A stretch of 64,000 nt of DNA from Mesostigma viride (GCA_009746045.1 RPFO01000645.1:1785086-1849085), one strand, 5' to 3'; shown: positions 22,131 through 34,738, counted from the first letter of the stretch. The notes: generated by a model from the letters alone, not told the origin. Translations and numbers: made by a program.

Positions 22131-22934
22131 CGCATAAATCAGGTCGGCAAGGCGGTAACCAGGTCTAACCCCGCCGTGCTCTTTCACGTTAAGGATGTCC
22201 AAGCCTGGCTCGAACCCCTTAAGAGCAGTAAAGCGCGCACGTGCTCGGCGCATGACGTGATCCACGACAATAATGAACAGGTATGGGGACAGGACACAAC
22301 CTTGCCACACCCCGTGGTGAAGGGGGAATGGTGGAGTGGTGCCCTCCGCAGTCCGCACTACTGCCTGTGAACCCTCATACAGACGGCGAATGGCAGCAAT
22401 AAACGCAGGTGGTACCCGATCCAGAGCTAGGATGGCCCAAAGAGCCTCCCAGAGAACCGTGTCAAAGGCCTTGATATAGTCAACAAAAATGAAGACCAGC
22501 GGCAAACTGTCAGGGGGAAGTCGACGCACCTCCTCCATCAACCGGCGCGCGACAAACACAGCCATGACAGTGTTACGACCACGACGGAAACCCATCTGAG
22601 ACTCACCCAGGTGTGGGTCCAGCGCGGCGCGGAGCCTGTGCAGCATCATGCGCATGAAGACCTTCAGCGCGGCGCTCTGGAGGCAGACACCCCGGTAGTT
22701 ACCGGGGTCAGCAGCAGAGCCCTTCTTGTACAGCATGACGCGGATGGCCGTCTGCCACTCAGCAGGCGGAGGCTCGTCAGAGAGCAGGACACGGTTGCAG
22801 AACGCCAGCAGAAGATCCCTAACCGCCAGATCAGGGGTCTTCAGCAGCTCAGCAGAAAGGTGGTCGGCACCGACCGCCGCATCGTACCGCAGGCGAGCAA
22901 GGGCGCCGTCCAATTCCTTCAAAGTGACTCCATG
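22131..22934 (-). pseudogene. LINE reverse transcriptase, N-terminal half (up to the YA of YADD)
   Basis: Minus-strand frame with classical RT blocks: GADHLSAELLK, NYRGVCLQSAALKV, GFRRGRNT, FIFVDYIKAFDTVLWEAL, HGVWQGCVLSPYLF, ending LADLIYA at 22131. The next codons (DD) are at 17405. The sequence upstream of 22934 shows no LINE coding, so the copy is 5'-truncated, as is common for LINEs. No endonuclease domain remains. Confidence 0.87.
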
Positions 22935-24035
22935 TTGTCGTAGTCTAAATCCACCCCCGTGGGCAAAACAATCTTGCTTCAGTCCCGTGTGCTATAAGTA
23001 TTTGATGAAATGGGCACATTTCCCCTTTTAAATAACTTCCTTGCCAATTGCTGAGGCTAAAGAGTTCATTTCCAGGGTAAAAGCAACTTCATTTGTGTTC
23101 GTGGTTTCTTGGGCTCGGGCGCGAGGCGAATTGGCGAGGGGTGGTCGGGTATTCCGGGCGGCTAGCTGAGCGAGAGCAGTTAAGTAAGTAAGCTTACTTG
23201 CGTGTGTCACGCGCATGGACATGCCACGGAGTACTATGCTAACTAATCTCATTAGAAAATAATTACACGAAAGTTACAAATATCGTCTGCATCATGCCCC
23301 AGCCATATAATCACTTAATATAGTCACTAGAGGGCAACACACCGAGCCAGAGCAAGGCCGAGGGGGTTGGGCTGGAAGCCAGGAAGCTCCTTTTCCAGAG
23401 GTCGCGTTTATGCACTCATTGCATTACCGAAAACCAAGGGTTGGCACCACAGACCTCGGCTTTCAAGTTCGAGTGTACCCCCGCGGCATCTAGCCATGCC
23501 GACTAGTTTCAAGTGTGCATGGTCAGTCATAGTAGTTACCCTTCGCACAAACCCCAGCCAATCATTTCCGTAACCGCCCTTTAGGCACCGCAAGAATTAT
23601 TCTGTCTGATTCGGCCAGATTTCATCCAAGGAATCGGGAAGGAAAAACGGTGGAATCAGGAAGGGAAAACGGTGGAATCATATGCAGCCTGAACTAGTAC
23701 AACACTATCGTCCGTTCAAGTCCCGGCGGCCTCACGGCCCATCCATGCGACGCCATGTCGACCCGCCCATGCTTAGCCTTTTGCGCTCGACTACCTAGAG
23801 AAAAACGGTCCCGTTCTTGCCTTAGCAAAAAAATGCACCTCAGCACCTGCTACAGTGTAGCCATGGTAAATTTGCTATAATAGCAATGGCAGTCTGGGAA
23901 ACTTATTATCAACAAAACGGCAAACCAATCCAATCTCACGTTCAAAATGCGGCTTCCGAAGACATGTGTCGACTACTTTGTTTATGCGTGTGATTCAAAC
24001 AAGCCATGCACTTGTGAATTCCAGATTAGGAGGTT
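22935..24035. other. Spacer between the two inverted element copies
   Basis: About 1.1 kb, no gene recognised. A near-duplicate of about 20 bp (GAAAAACGGTGGAATC / GGAAAACGGTGGAATC) occurs around 23640-23680. Confidence 0.5.
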
Positions 24036-26634
24036 CACATCACCTAAAAACGGCCTTTTTTGTTACATGGGGTCATATCTCCCACACATATAGTCAGATC
24101 GGGGTGCCTTTCTGGACTTAAGGTCCCCCTAGGACCCTGTTCACATCACATAAATTGGGGGGCCAACTGACCTATTTTTAGCATCAAACCGTGACGTGGA
24201 AAAGTGCAAAAAACGATGTTTTCCAGGCATAAGGAGGCATAGCAGCCACACACAAGTAGTAAATGTAGTCCAATTCAGCTGGAAATGGTCATGCTTATTA
24301 ATTTATATCCAAAGACAAAAACCGCCCTTAAGTATGCAATGTAGGACCAAACTATGTGCTATAATTCTGGCATACATGAGCCAAAACACCGTTTTAGTGC
24401 ATTATTTTCAAACTTATGAAGCCCCTGCCAGCACATATGCGGCCCAATCATGCCAGAATTCGTCACATTAATAGCACAATACTTGAATTTACACTAGAAC
24501 ACAAGTTGGACATATTAGGACCACTGCCGGCCCACTAAAAGTGACGGATGCAAGCAGAAATAGAGCGATTTTTGCAAAAATACTCCATATTCTGCGCCAT
24601 TGTCTTGGAAAACTTTGCATTCTTCACTCAATTATCGTCATGGCTGTCATGGGATTCATATACATGCCACTGGGGCTGGATACATTAGCCAACACAGACT
24701 AAAAAAGCGATCATCAAGGGATAAAATCACCATCAATCACAGTAGATGCTGGCATTCGGAACAAGCACCATAGTGCCTACAAGCCTCAAGAAGGGGAGCT
24801 TGGCTGACCAGTCGTGCCTGTCGGCTGACCAGTCTCTTTTCTAAACGGGCCCCGCTCGGCAGCACACACAATCTCCTTTGCAGTACTTGGCCCACTCTGC
24901 TGGGCACCCCTGCTGTGCGTGTCTTATAGCAGCTAATCCAAATATATATCTGCCAGGTGCCTCTCTGCTACATGGAAATACAAAGCGCAATCAAGGACAG
25001 CAGTGGCTTGGGCTGCTATTCAATTGAGCTCAGCACCTAGCTGCTGTACAACATAATTCTGCATCAGTGCCTGTCCTAATTGCGCCCCCCCGCCCCCTTG
25101 CCATCATCGTCATGCTCATCATAGTCTTTGGAACGTGCACTGAACTCCAACCCTTGGACAGTCCATAGGTCATTAAGAATCTGTGCATGTAATGCTAGCT
25201 CTTCTCAGTTGAACTCATCTACCACCCTCTCATGGTCGTGTCATCTCTCATGTAATCCACCTAGGTTTATCGTGGCCACTGATCTTTCAGCCCCTCCTGA
25301 CATCAAAATCTGGGCAAACACACTGTTGACATCGCCCTTCCGTTTTAGCCTGCATGGCTCCTCATGTTTACCCTTATCTCATCCCTCAACACACCTATAA
25401 CTGTCTATTCATCCCCCTTGCATAGGCGGTGCATAACTGCGGCATGATGGGGGCTTGCCAAAAATAGGTGTAAAATGCATGGGATGGCACGGGGAGGCTC
25501 ACACTCATCGGTTTACAATCACACTCATGTGCTAACAGTGTCCCTCTCTGCTTTTGACACTGCATGCACATGCATTTCCTACCGGCTATATCAAGCCTTT
25601 AGTGTGGTTTGGTGCATCAAGAGAAATGGCAGGTCAGCTGAGTGCATCAGACCACATTTGTGTTAAGTGTACGCTTGCAACGCTGTTTGCCCACCGCATG
25701 GAGCTCCCCTTTCGGACAGTGGCGCAAGTAGCACTTACACCTTACTCCCAGCCGCTCACCCTGCCCATGCTAGCAACAAGAACAAATGCATGGTCCCCAT
25801 CCCAACGTAAGGTGCATCACATGGATGGCCCTGCCATCACCTAGCAGTGTGCCACCCCTCTCCACCTCAACCTACTCTGAAATGCCAGGGCCCCAACAAA
25901 CCTTTCAAGACATGGCACTCCTCAAAGAAGGCAACCCCTCAAAGAAGGCGAGGCAGTTTAGGTCTAGGGGGGCTTTGGGTAAGTTAAAAGATGATAGAGT
26001 TCACTAACACAGGCCACGGCAACGACAACCTGCCTCACCCGCTGCATCCATACATCACAAGCCATAAACTGCACAGCCTCGCATGATTGCCTAAGGGTCA
26101 CGTGATCCAAGGTGCCCTTCAGGCTCACCCCAGCACACCGGCCCATCCTCACCACCCCACTGGTCATAGTCATCTACAGTGGCATCAAACTCCTCTAGGA
26201 CAGAGTGCAGTAAAGGCAACATAGACGTCCTGACACAATTGAATAAGAACGTGGCTGCTACCTACTGCCCTTAATAAAAAATGTCCATGGCTTGCACAAA
26301 TACGCATTCAATTCTTCAAGCAAGCATGCTAACACCTTCACAGCACATCCCAAGGTTTATATCCATCGAGCTTTGTCAACAAGCATGACTTCCTGATGCA
26401 AACTTAGCTGTCAAGCTAGGAGGAGGAAAGCTAGGTAAAGAGGTGAGATAGACCCCCCCACAGCACCTTCCTGCACCAAAACCATGACAATATCATCCTG
26501 AGCTTGCTAAATACGTACAGCTAGCCGGTAGCGGGCGACCTTGCAGTCCAGGTTCAGCGCGAACATCTCGTGTCAGCACCCGGCGGAGATGGCGGACGCA
26601 AACCCACAATGCTATAAAAGCGAGTCATAAGACT

Positions 26635-26642
26635 ATTTCGGG
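26635..26642. other. Empty hAT target site in copy 2
   Basis: ATTTCGGG, the reverse complement of the CCCGAAAT duplicated around the hAT in copy 1. It is present once and uninterrupted, so the hAT jumped in after the two copies separated. Confidence 0.9.
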
Positions 26643-27005
26643 GAGCGGTGAACGGCTTGGAACACCGAAGGTATGCCGCGACAAAAGCCTGAAGTTTTTC
26701 TCGGAAATACACGCCTGGATGTGGATTAGGGCACCGTTGTCGTGCTTGTGCTTGCGTTGCGAGCAGGCAAGTTACCAGTGTTTCTTGCAGTGTCGAGCAG
26801 TAACAGATGGTGGCGCGAGAGCAATATATATGTGACTTTTAAATCATGGCTACACAGCTTACACCTCCGCAGGCATGTTGGAACAAGCCCCGCCATGCCG
26901 TGAGCCGAAAAAAAGGAAGAAACGCATCAAGCAAGGACGGTCGTAAACGTCACTGAAAACAGCAAAATCTGACCTGCCGGCAGGTAATGCGACAGCCTGG
27001 AAAAT

Positions 27006-29001
27006 CGGATTTCTTTGAAAAGAGTTTCTCGAAGTGAGGCGGGGAATAAGGCCGCTCACGGGAGCCGCCTGGATGGTCGGCTGAACCGGGCGGGTTTGGC
27101 AGATGTAACCGGATTTGGCTAATGGCTGGCGACCTGGAATTGTTAGTAGGGGCAGTGGCCCTATTGTGCTACAATCTCGAAACAATCTTATGCTTAAAGT
27201 TTGACAGGGCCGGGTTTGTTGAACCGGTTTGTTGAATGATAATTAGAACCTTTCGGAAAGGGTATTTGATTGGTTGTTGTTTTTGTGGTACGGTAGGTGT
27301 CGTTACATTCTCAGGTTGGCGTGTTAAGTTAAGCTCGGTTGCTGATGTCAGCCCCGTGCTAGGGCAGTTTGACTACTTTGGCGGCGTAGTGACATTGTTG
27401 TGGTCTTTTTTCTTGTAAACGTTGGCTGAGCGCCGGCGGCTGAGGCTATGGCGGTACAAGAAGTGCCTCACCAGCCTTGCGCTCAGCATGGGTGCGGGGC
27501 TAAAATTTGTTAACCAAATTTCCGGCATCCATGAACCCTGGCTGCTTAAGGCGGTTGGGGTTCATGGCTGCCACTGGCCCGGAATTAATGTCCGGGTGAT
27601 CGGGGTTTAAATGCGAAGCGGGGGCTGATGCATTATTTAATGGCTGGTTTGTTTGAAAGAAACGGCCAGCTGGCCGGGTTGGGCAAGGGCTAGCTTGCTT
27701 GATGGTTCCGTACCTGGGGATGCTTGCGCCTCGGGTTGGGCTGTCGGCAGGCTGGCCTGCCTTTGAGTTGTCTCGTACCTGGAAATGCTTGCATTCCGGG
27801 TTGGGCTTGGCTTGAGGGCCGCCGCGGCTCGGGGGGGTAAAAAATTTAAGTCACCGTTGTGGGACACGGAGCCTCGGCGCAGGAGGCAAGGGCTGAAAAC
27901 CAACTTGATTTCGTATTCAGTGGTATTTCCACTTTTTTGTACGGAAGGAGTGTTTATGTGCTCGGCACTAGGTTGGTTGCTCTTCAAAAAAGTTGTAAAC
28001 TGGGCGTCGGCTGGAATCAGCGGTGCCAGTCAGCAGCTTTTGCTTTGACTTTGTGTTCCGCGACAGCACCCCTTAGCGGACCAGAGAAGAGGTCGGCAAC
28101 GAGGTCAGCGGGGGCCCCCGAGTGGGGTCAAAAATGCGAGCTGTGTCGATCGACAGTGCATGAATTTTTGTGCATTCACAGTCGCTGGGAATTAAATCTG
28201 TTTTCTGGCAACGGAGAGCGCCCATCGCGACAGGACAGCTTTTGACGGGAAAGGAAATGGTGCTTCTTTAGCGGACCGGAGGGCCAGGAAGGGGAGGTTG
28301 GGTAATCGCGAGCCATGCCTAAGGAGTTCTTAATAGCGGTTCTGTAACCGCTACCTGTCTGTATGCATCTACTTATTGTTTTAACAAAGATGCTGGTGAC
28401 TATGGTGAGCAAACGGGTGTATGAATCGGATTTCTTTGAAAAGAGTTTCTCGAAGTGAGGCGGGGAATAAGGCCGCTCACGGGAGCCGCCTGGATGGTCG
28501 GCTGAACCGGGCGGGTTTGGCAGATGTAACCGGATTTGGCTAATGGCTGGCGACCTGGAATTGTTAGTAGGGGCAGTGGCCCTATTGTGCTACAATCTCG
28601 AAACAATCTTATGCTTAAAGTTTGACAGGGCCGGGTTTGTTGAACCGGTTTGTTGAATGATAATTAGAACCTTTCGGAAAGGGTATTTGATTGGTTGTTG
28701 TTTTTGTGGTACGGTAGGTGTCGTTACATTCTCAGGTTGGCGTGTTAAGTTAAGCTCGGTTGCTGATGTCAGCCCCGTGCTAGGGCAGTTTGACTACTTT
28801 GGCGGCGTAGTGACATTGTTGTGGTCTTTTTTCTTGTCCCACCCACCCACCCTCTTTGGTGGCCTGGTCTGCGCGGGTAATCGCGAGCCATGCCTAAGGA
28901 GTTCTTAATAGCGGTTCTGTAACCGCTACCTGTCTGTATGCATCTACTTATTGTTTTAACAAAGATGCTGGTGACTATGGTGAGCAAACGGGTGTATGAA
29001 T
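27006..29001. mobile_element. Two-unit head-to-tail insertion in copy 2
   Basis: Copy 1 reads GGAAAAT|GTGATTCG (reverse complement), whereas copy 2 has about 2.0 kb between GGAAAAT (ending 27005) and GTGATTCG (from 29002). The insert is two tandem units, each beginning CGGATTTCTTTG and ending GGGTGTATG followed by AAT: unit 1 at 27006-28426, unit 2 at 28427-29001. Either a 3-bp AAT duplication or insertion between A and T with no duplication fits. No TIRs and no known protein. A hairpin (AGCGGTT-CTGT-AACCGCT) lies about 90 bp before each unit end. Confidence 0.7.
28427..29001. repeat. Internally deleted second unit (575 bp)
   Basis: Matches unit 1 over its first about 411 bp (27006-27416) and last about 125 bp. 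The 0.9 kb middle is replaced by about 38 bp of new sequence (28838-28875, starting CCCACCCACCCACCC). It is a deletion derivative of the first unit. Confidence 0.8.
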
Positions 29002-29598
29002 GTGATTCGTTTCTCGAAAAACTGATTAGCGCTCGTGAAAGTAGACTTGAAGCCCATTCGGATTCCACCTTTTGGGAATTGTGAGCTTCCAACAAAAAAG
29101 TTTCCCCCACAATTAATAAACATGCATTTTCGCTGCCAATTCCAGATCTGGCCGACACAAAAAATCAGCGTCTCAGTTTGCGAATTATTTTGACGCATGA
29201 ACATACGCGAATAATATCTACCATGCATCATCGCAAAGCAGGAGAGTTTACGCGTCGTTTGCATCCATCGCAGCGACTTAACATGCATAATTGACTTTTG
29301 ACTGATATTCCGGCGGACATAGGGTCGACATGCAGCCATGCGAGGTGGAATTTTTCTGGTCCCGTCGTCCTCAACGCGACGCGTTCGCGCCAAAATTCCC
29401 AGGATCTCATGTAACCGGACGGACCGATTTTAGGTGATGTGTAGGGTTATTATGGCTGGCAGGACAGTCTGATATATTGCATGACGACACACTTTTTGTG
29501 GCTTGAGACAGAAATCTGTATATAAATTTCGTACAACGTGAGATGTTTGTCATGTTCATTTTGATTTTAACGTACAGCCCCCCTTCAGCATGTCGAAT

Positions 29599-29633
29599 TA
29601 ATTAATTAATTAATTAATTAATTAATTAATTAA
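29599..29633. repeat. (AATT)n microsatellite
   Basis: Perfect TTAA-type tetranucleotide repeat just left of an LTR. Similar tracts occur at 61127-61174 and 63331-63353. Confidence 0.95.
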
Positions 29634-29657
29634 TAGATAGCATGTCGAATGGCATGC

Positions 29658-30396
29658 TGTAACAAGCAAAAATGATTTGCTGTTACTTACATCCTTGTTT
29701 TGTGAACGTTTGGCTTTTATTCGAGGACTTTTGGATCAGTGTTGAGAAAGTTATGAGGTTTCCAACAAGGCGGCACTTGAAACTTGTACTTAAATTGTCA
29801 ACCGACTGTTAGAAGCCCTTATTGGTCGTGGCCTGATCCACGTGGGGTTATAGTTTGTTGGTCGGTACTACCAAGTCTTAAATGTTCCTTTGGGACTTTA
29901 TAGTGCTTACTAGTACAGATTCAGGATCTCATGTACATACAGATTCTGCCAGGCTGTTTGTGGTGTTGTTCTGTTTCGTGTAACTAGGATGGATACGAAG
30001 ATCTTGTTCAGAATTCCATGCTTTTGATTGGTTCTCTTCATGCTAAGTTTGAGGCATGCTCGACAAGCATGTCGATATCAAGGACGTTGGGTCGCTATTG
30101 TTGCTACGTTGGTTTTGATCCATCATGGTATAATAAAGCTTGTCTTTGTTGTCCATTCATAAAGCCCTTTGGTACTAGACTACTTCAATGATGTTCCACA
30201 GAAGGCGTCTAGGGCACACGCTTGTCGTTGTGTCTACAAGCCCTGGTTTGTGGTTCCTTCAATCACGTCACTGTGGAATCTTCATCTCAACGTTGCCTGG
30301 ATACTTGAAGTTCTGTGACCCAAGAAAGCAACCCAGGTAAAAGATCTTTCATATTTGGACTATGGATGATGTTGATGATCATTTTTAGTCGTTACA
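29658..30396 (+). mobile_element. LTR of a retrotransposon (plus orientation)
   Basis: 739 bp beginning TGTAAC and ending GTTACA, the short inverted ends typical of LTRs. It is followed after one base by a tRNA-Met-type primer binding site. The first about 250 bp recur inverted at 34783-35033. No pol follows on the plus strand, so this is an LTR with only a leader remnant. Confidence 0.75.
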
Positions 30397-30397
30397 T

Positions 30398-30408
30398 TGG
30401 TATCGGAG
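30398..30408 (+). promoter_or_regulatory. Primer binding site, initiator tRNA-Met type
   Basis: TGGTATCGGAG, one mismatch from the TGGTATCAGAG that pairs with the 3' end of initiator tRNA-Met in many LTR retrotransposons. Its position immediately after the LTR supports the call. Confidence 0.7.
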
Positions 30409-31321
30409 GTAATGAATCTGTAGTAAGCACTAAACAAGAAAAAAGACGTGACTCGCCGCTAGCGGCCCAGAGGCCGATAGTCGACCTTCTGGGCGCCAAC
30501 CGCACCGGCCCGCGCGACGCGCCAAGACCCTTCCACGGAGGACGCGCGGGCGGACGATTCCGACCGGGACGAACCGTCTCCGTGCGCCACGCGCAACGGA
30601 CCCTTCCCCGTGAAGACCGTGGAAGCTCTCCGAGCGTGAGATACTTGGAAATTTCGTCACGTTCGTATCGAAAATGAAATTCTGACAAATTTTCAGCTCG
30701 CACTTAACCACTATGAATTTCAGCATACCATTCGATATACTTTAGAGATATTTCAGCGTCAGATACTTGGAAATTTCGTTACGGTCGTATCTCCAGTGAA
30801 ATTCTGAAAAATTTCTCCGCTCGGACTGAACCACAATCAATTTCCGCATACCATTCGATATACTAAATATAATTTTGCGTTTCCGGTCAGCAACGCTATG
30901 AACGTTTTCGTTCATAACTGAAAATTCCGTCTCGTTTGATTCTATTTCCCCTGTTCAGGCGCGAACGTTTCTGTTCAGCACGTAACTGTCATTTCGTCTC
31001 GCTTGCTTATCAAATTTGACATCCCACGTCCTGTGCCTAAAGAAGTTTTAGTACAGATATCGGTTCGCCAGTAGCTTGTTTGACGCTTAAAATAGTCAAC
31101 GCGCCGTAATGTCCTGAGGCCGCGCGGATTGGCGAGACGCCCCACCTGCCCGCGAAACCCTGAACATGTTCAGCGTTTCAGACCCGTTCAAAACTTGTGA
31201 CAGTCGATCTCTAAGGTTTGGGTAATTTCTTTGTACTACGCGATTGGCCATCTCGCTACGGTCCTGTACGTCGTCCGCTCCCGCGCTAGGGGGCGCGGGG
31301 GACGGCCCCACTTTCGGCCTA
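30409..31321. other. Post-LTR region with a tandem duplication
   Basis: A GC-rich stretch (30450-30620) is followed by two tandem units of about 115 bp (about 30638-30750 and 30757-30870) sharing GATACTTGGAAATTTCGT and CATACCATTCGATATACT. No gene recognised. Confidence 0.6.
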
Positions 31322-34300
31322 CAGGGGTCACCCGCAGTATCGCAACAAGAATCGCAACTACGCAACTTTCCAGGAGGACCAAAAAACACTTTTGTTGCGA
31401 TTCTTGCGAGGACCGATTTGGACGAAAAGTTGCGAAACGGCAAACGCGTGGTATCGCAACTAAAGATACTCTTCGACGTGAAGTATGTCACTCCTTGGCT
31501 GACCGGCGCGAAGAATCAACCGAACTGAAATGAGCGGCGTCAGAAAAATGCTATAGCCGCAGTCGCGCAACATCTAATGATGCGCACATTATCTCGGGCT
31601 GGTTTTTACTGCGTCTACACGCGTTAATCATCACGGGGGTGACGATGAAAGGCAGCACTTGTTATTAGCTTCTGTATCATTGAATTTTTCGCAACCAGTA
31701 GTTTTCGTATGATGTATTTCGCGTATTTCATCATCGTTCAGGGCCAGGAAAGTCTCGACGCCGTGATGAGATTGCCTTTCTGTCATGAGATTGCTAGCTT
31801 TCCGCTAGCCTTCTTTTTGCGGTTTCGGCATGGCGCAGTTTAGTGTACCTGCGGATACCGTCAACAAGGTAAAGTCGTTATATCATTCGGTAAGTAATCT
31901 CGGACACGTTGTTGAAGGTTTGTGGTGTTAAGTTCGCTAACTTACTACTCCTGTGTACTAGTTTGTGGTTGTGGTTTTGTACAACCGTCGTCGTAAGATT
32001 TTCATCAGTTTTGTTCATGATTAGCTGCGTCTGTACCTAATTTTCTAGAATGACGATTGATTTAACATCTAAAGGAGTTGTAGATGGTAGCACGATGGTT
32101 TCTATTGCCTAAATTCTTCAGGAAAGATGGTATCATGGCCAGTTTTTTGTCAGCCTTTTGGCTTTGCTAGTAAAGGACGCCTGTGCAGTTGTGCAGTCCG
32201 TGCAACATCTATGGAGGCCCCAGTGCCTTGCTGACGTAGAAAAGAAGTTCGATGCAGTGTTTGTATATTTTCATCCTAGGCATGCAAATGGAGGTCATTT
32301 CTCATGTTCTGGATGCATGGGTAACACCGCCCCTTGCACCCCCTTGCTACGTGTGCATTTGGGCCTTGGTTTGTGAAGACGTCCAATATTGCATTATCAC
32401 TTAACATTGCATTGTAAGTGTCTTTTTTATCGCACCCGTGCACCCCCCTGAGATTAGTGCTGTATTTAGCACCCATAGGACATATAGGACATTGCAACAT
32501 GACTAATGACATGACCCCGAAGTAACTCCCTATATGCGTGTGCTTTGGTCCCAGTATGGACACTAGATTGTTATCAGGCTGGTTTCTGGACATTATCATG
32601 CAAGGTGCAACCAGCCATAATTAGGGGTAGAGTTACACACTGGTCATCCAAGGGCTAAGTGCAGGCCAGCACGCGGTAAAATGGTGACTGTGCATTAATA
32701 TTAAAAAATTAAATTACGACACGCAGACGCTACGCGTTGATCAGGCGTCGCGTGACCGCCATGCGAACATTAATAGTTGTCGCGTATATTACATCCTCAA
32801 TGATGTGGAGGCGGAGATGGAATGAGTATCTATAATGTAACCTTGAGTGACAGGGTTGCTGACACCACGGCCCGAATCACTGTTATTACACTTGTACTGA
32901 ATTGGGTCACATGCATACCCCCACCGACTTGGGGTTGGTATCCTTTATATATCCTGCCATGGACTGGAATCGTTGTCTCCTTGAATACATGTATAACTCA
33001 CATGGGTCAGGGGGCCTGCCCATATTCACCACTATATTAATCCCTAAAAGGTGCTTACACTGTCCTCGGTCGCATTCATGCATGCATTCGCGTATCCATG
33101 CATGCAATCACTTCCATCCCTGCAAGCATTCACGCATCCATGCATGCAAACACCATCCATCCACGCAAGCATTCACGTATCCATGCATGCAAACACCATC
33201 CACCCCAAGCATTCACACATTCATGCATGCAAACACCATCCATCCATGCTAGCATTCACGATCCATGCATGCAAACACCACCCATCCGTGCAAGCATTCA
33301 CGTATCCATGCATGCAAACACCATCCACCCAGGCAAGCATTCACGTATCCATGCATGCAAACACCACCCATCCGTGCAAGCATTCACGCATCCATGCATG
33401 CAAACACCATCCACCCATGCAAGCATTCACGTATCCATGCATGCAAACACCATCCACCCCAAGCTTTCAGGTATCCATGCATGCAAACACCACCCATCCA
33501 TGCATGCAAACACCATCCACCCATGCAAGCATTCACACATTCATGCATGCAAACACCATCCATCCCTGCAAGCATTTACGTATCCATGCATGCAAACACC
33601 ACCCATCCCTGCAAGCATTCACGTATCCATGCATGCAAACACCATCCATCCCTGCAAGCATTCACGTATCCACGCATGCAAACACCATCCATCCCTGCAA
33701 GCATTAATGCAATATCGATTCGTGTAATTAGCACCCATCCTGCGAGCATCCATGCAATTACCACCCATCCTGCGAACATTCACGTGCAATCCATGCATGC
33801 AGACACCGCCATCCATTCGATGCAAGCATTCACGTTTCCATGCAGCCACCCATCCTCGGCCCGCAGCATCATGGTGAACACAGCATTTCCCTTGCCCGGC
33901 CTGCGGCCGGACTGTAACACTGGACTGTCTCACCGCTTTAACAAAGACGGTTCAGGGCGATATATGTAGTCGCCTCAAAGTTGCACCCGCACGGCCAGCA
34001 AATGCTGGGCCGCTGCCATCCCCACTTCACAAACACACCCTCTTTCAGAATCTGTCCAGTATTGTTGCCTAATGCATTCCCGTTCGAAAGAGCGACATAA
34101 TGAAACCACACTGTGAATGAAACAACGCAGTTTGTTTAACATGCCACGGCGCCGACTATACCTCAAGACCATAGCTGTGTAATGTCGGCGGGACAATGAC
34201 GGGGTAATGACGCGCAATGACGAGACGATGACGCGCGTGATGATTAGGGAACTGTTTGATAACGAAAGGTTAGTGGTTGTAGACTAATTATAGGTCGTTG

Positions 34301-34738
34301 ATTATTCAATGAAGAGGCGGCACACTTCTGTTTTTTTTCATTATTGCACTGACTACCGCGCGATGAATCCCACTGAACTGAACTGAACACCGCGCGGCCA
34401 ATCAATCGTCAACGGCGGTAACTATTGCAAGCACATATCGGATCCTGCACGCCGATTGGCGACAATTTGTTCCTTCCGGCGCACGTGTACGGCGTACTTT
34501 TGGTATACTTGCCAGGTTTGTTGCGATTCTGTTGCATTGCGGAACTCTAGAATTGGTGGGTTTTCAGTTGCGGAACTAGGTGTTGCGATACTCGAGCACG
34601 CTCCCATTTTTCATCCAAACATCACTTTTGAAAAGTGAAGGTGCCATGGTGTGCCCATACCTGCCCTTAATCGAAGTGGATGATAAAAATTTTTTTTTTG
34701 AGTTGCGATTCTTGTTGCGATACTGCGGGTGACCCCTG
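31322..34738. mobile_element. 3.4 kb DNA transposon with 38-bp perfect TIRs
   Basis: TIRs at 31322-31359 and 34701-34738 match perfectly over 38 bp, starting CAGGGGTCACCC. Each is flanked by TA, and similarity continues weakly outside (ACTTT...GGCC), so the true ends may lie further out. Inside both ends are GTTGCGAT-type subterminal repeats. No transposase recognised. It contains the 42-43 bp minisatellite. A TA duplication with CAG ends would suit a Tc1/mariner-like element, but this is tentative. Confidence 0.7.
33066..33845. repeat. Minisatellite, about 42-43 bp unit, roughly 17 copies
   Basis: Units combine GCAAGCATTCACGTATC, CATGCATGCAAACACCA and a CCATCC(A/C)-type end, with point variants and a few short units. 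The self-complementary TGCATGCA occurs in every unit. The long frames through it (HACKHHPS/SMHANT repeats on plus) are artefacts. Confidence 0.93.

Larger units (their letters stand above)
24036..29441. mobile_element. TIR element copy 2, inverted relative to copy 1
   Basis: Starts CACATCACCTAAAAACGG at 24036 and ends CCGATTTTAGGTGATGTG at 29441, the mirror image of copy 1. The flanks (...GGAGGTT / TAGGGTT...) show no convincing TSD, agreeing with copy 1. The body is nearly identical to copy 1 in reverse order. It lacks the hAT insertion and instead has a two-unit insertion at about 27006-29001. Together the copies make a large inverted repeat around a 1.9 kb spacer. Confidence 0.82.

Noticed and set aside
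23710-23740. tRNA-like B box (GTTCAAGTCCC)
   Set aside because: No acceptor stem, anticodon arm or A box at the right distance.
27006-29001. Canonical Helitron
   Set aside because: Each unit could start TC after an A, but ends do not carry CTRR with a hairpin near the 3' end; the only clear hairpin lies about 90 bp inside.
26998-29001. LTR retrotransposon (two direct repeats around an internal region)
   Set aside because: The shared parts are the start and end of each unit, not one continuous repeat at both flanks; no primer site or polypurine tract.
33066-33845. CRISPR-like array
   Set aside because: Units follow each other directly without unique spacers, and the locus is eukaryotic; it is a minisatellite.
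33051-33969. Repeat-protein frames of 209-234 codons (HACKHHPS/SMHANT units)
   Set aside because: Several frames are open at once because the 42-43 bp minisatellite lacks stops; units vary in length, so no frame is kept consistently.
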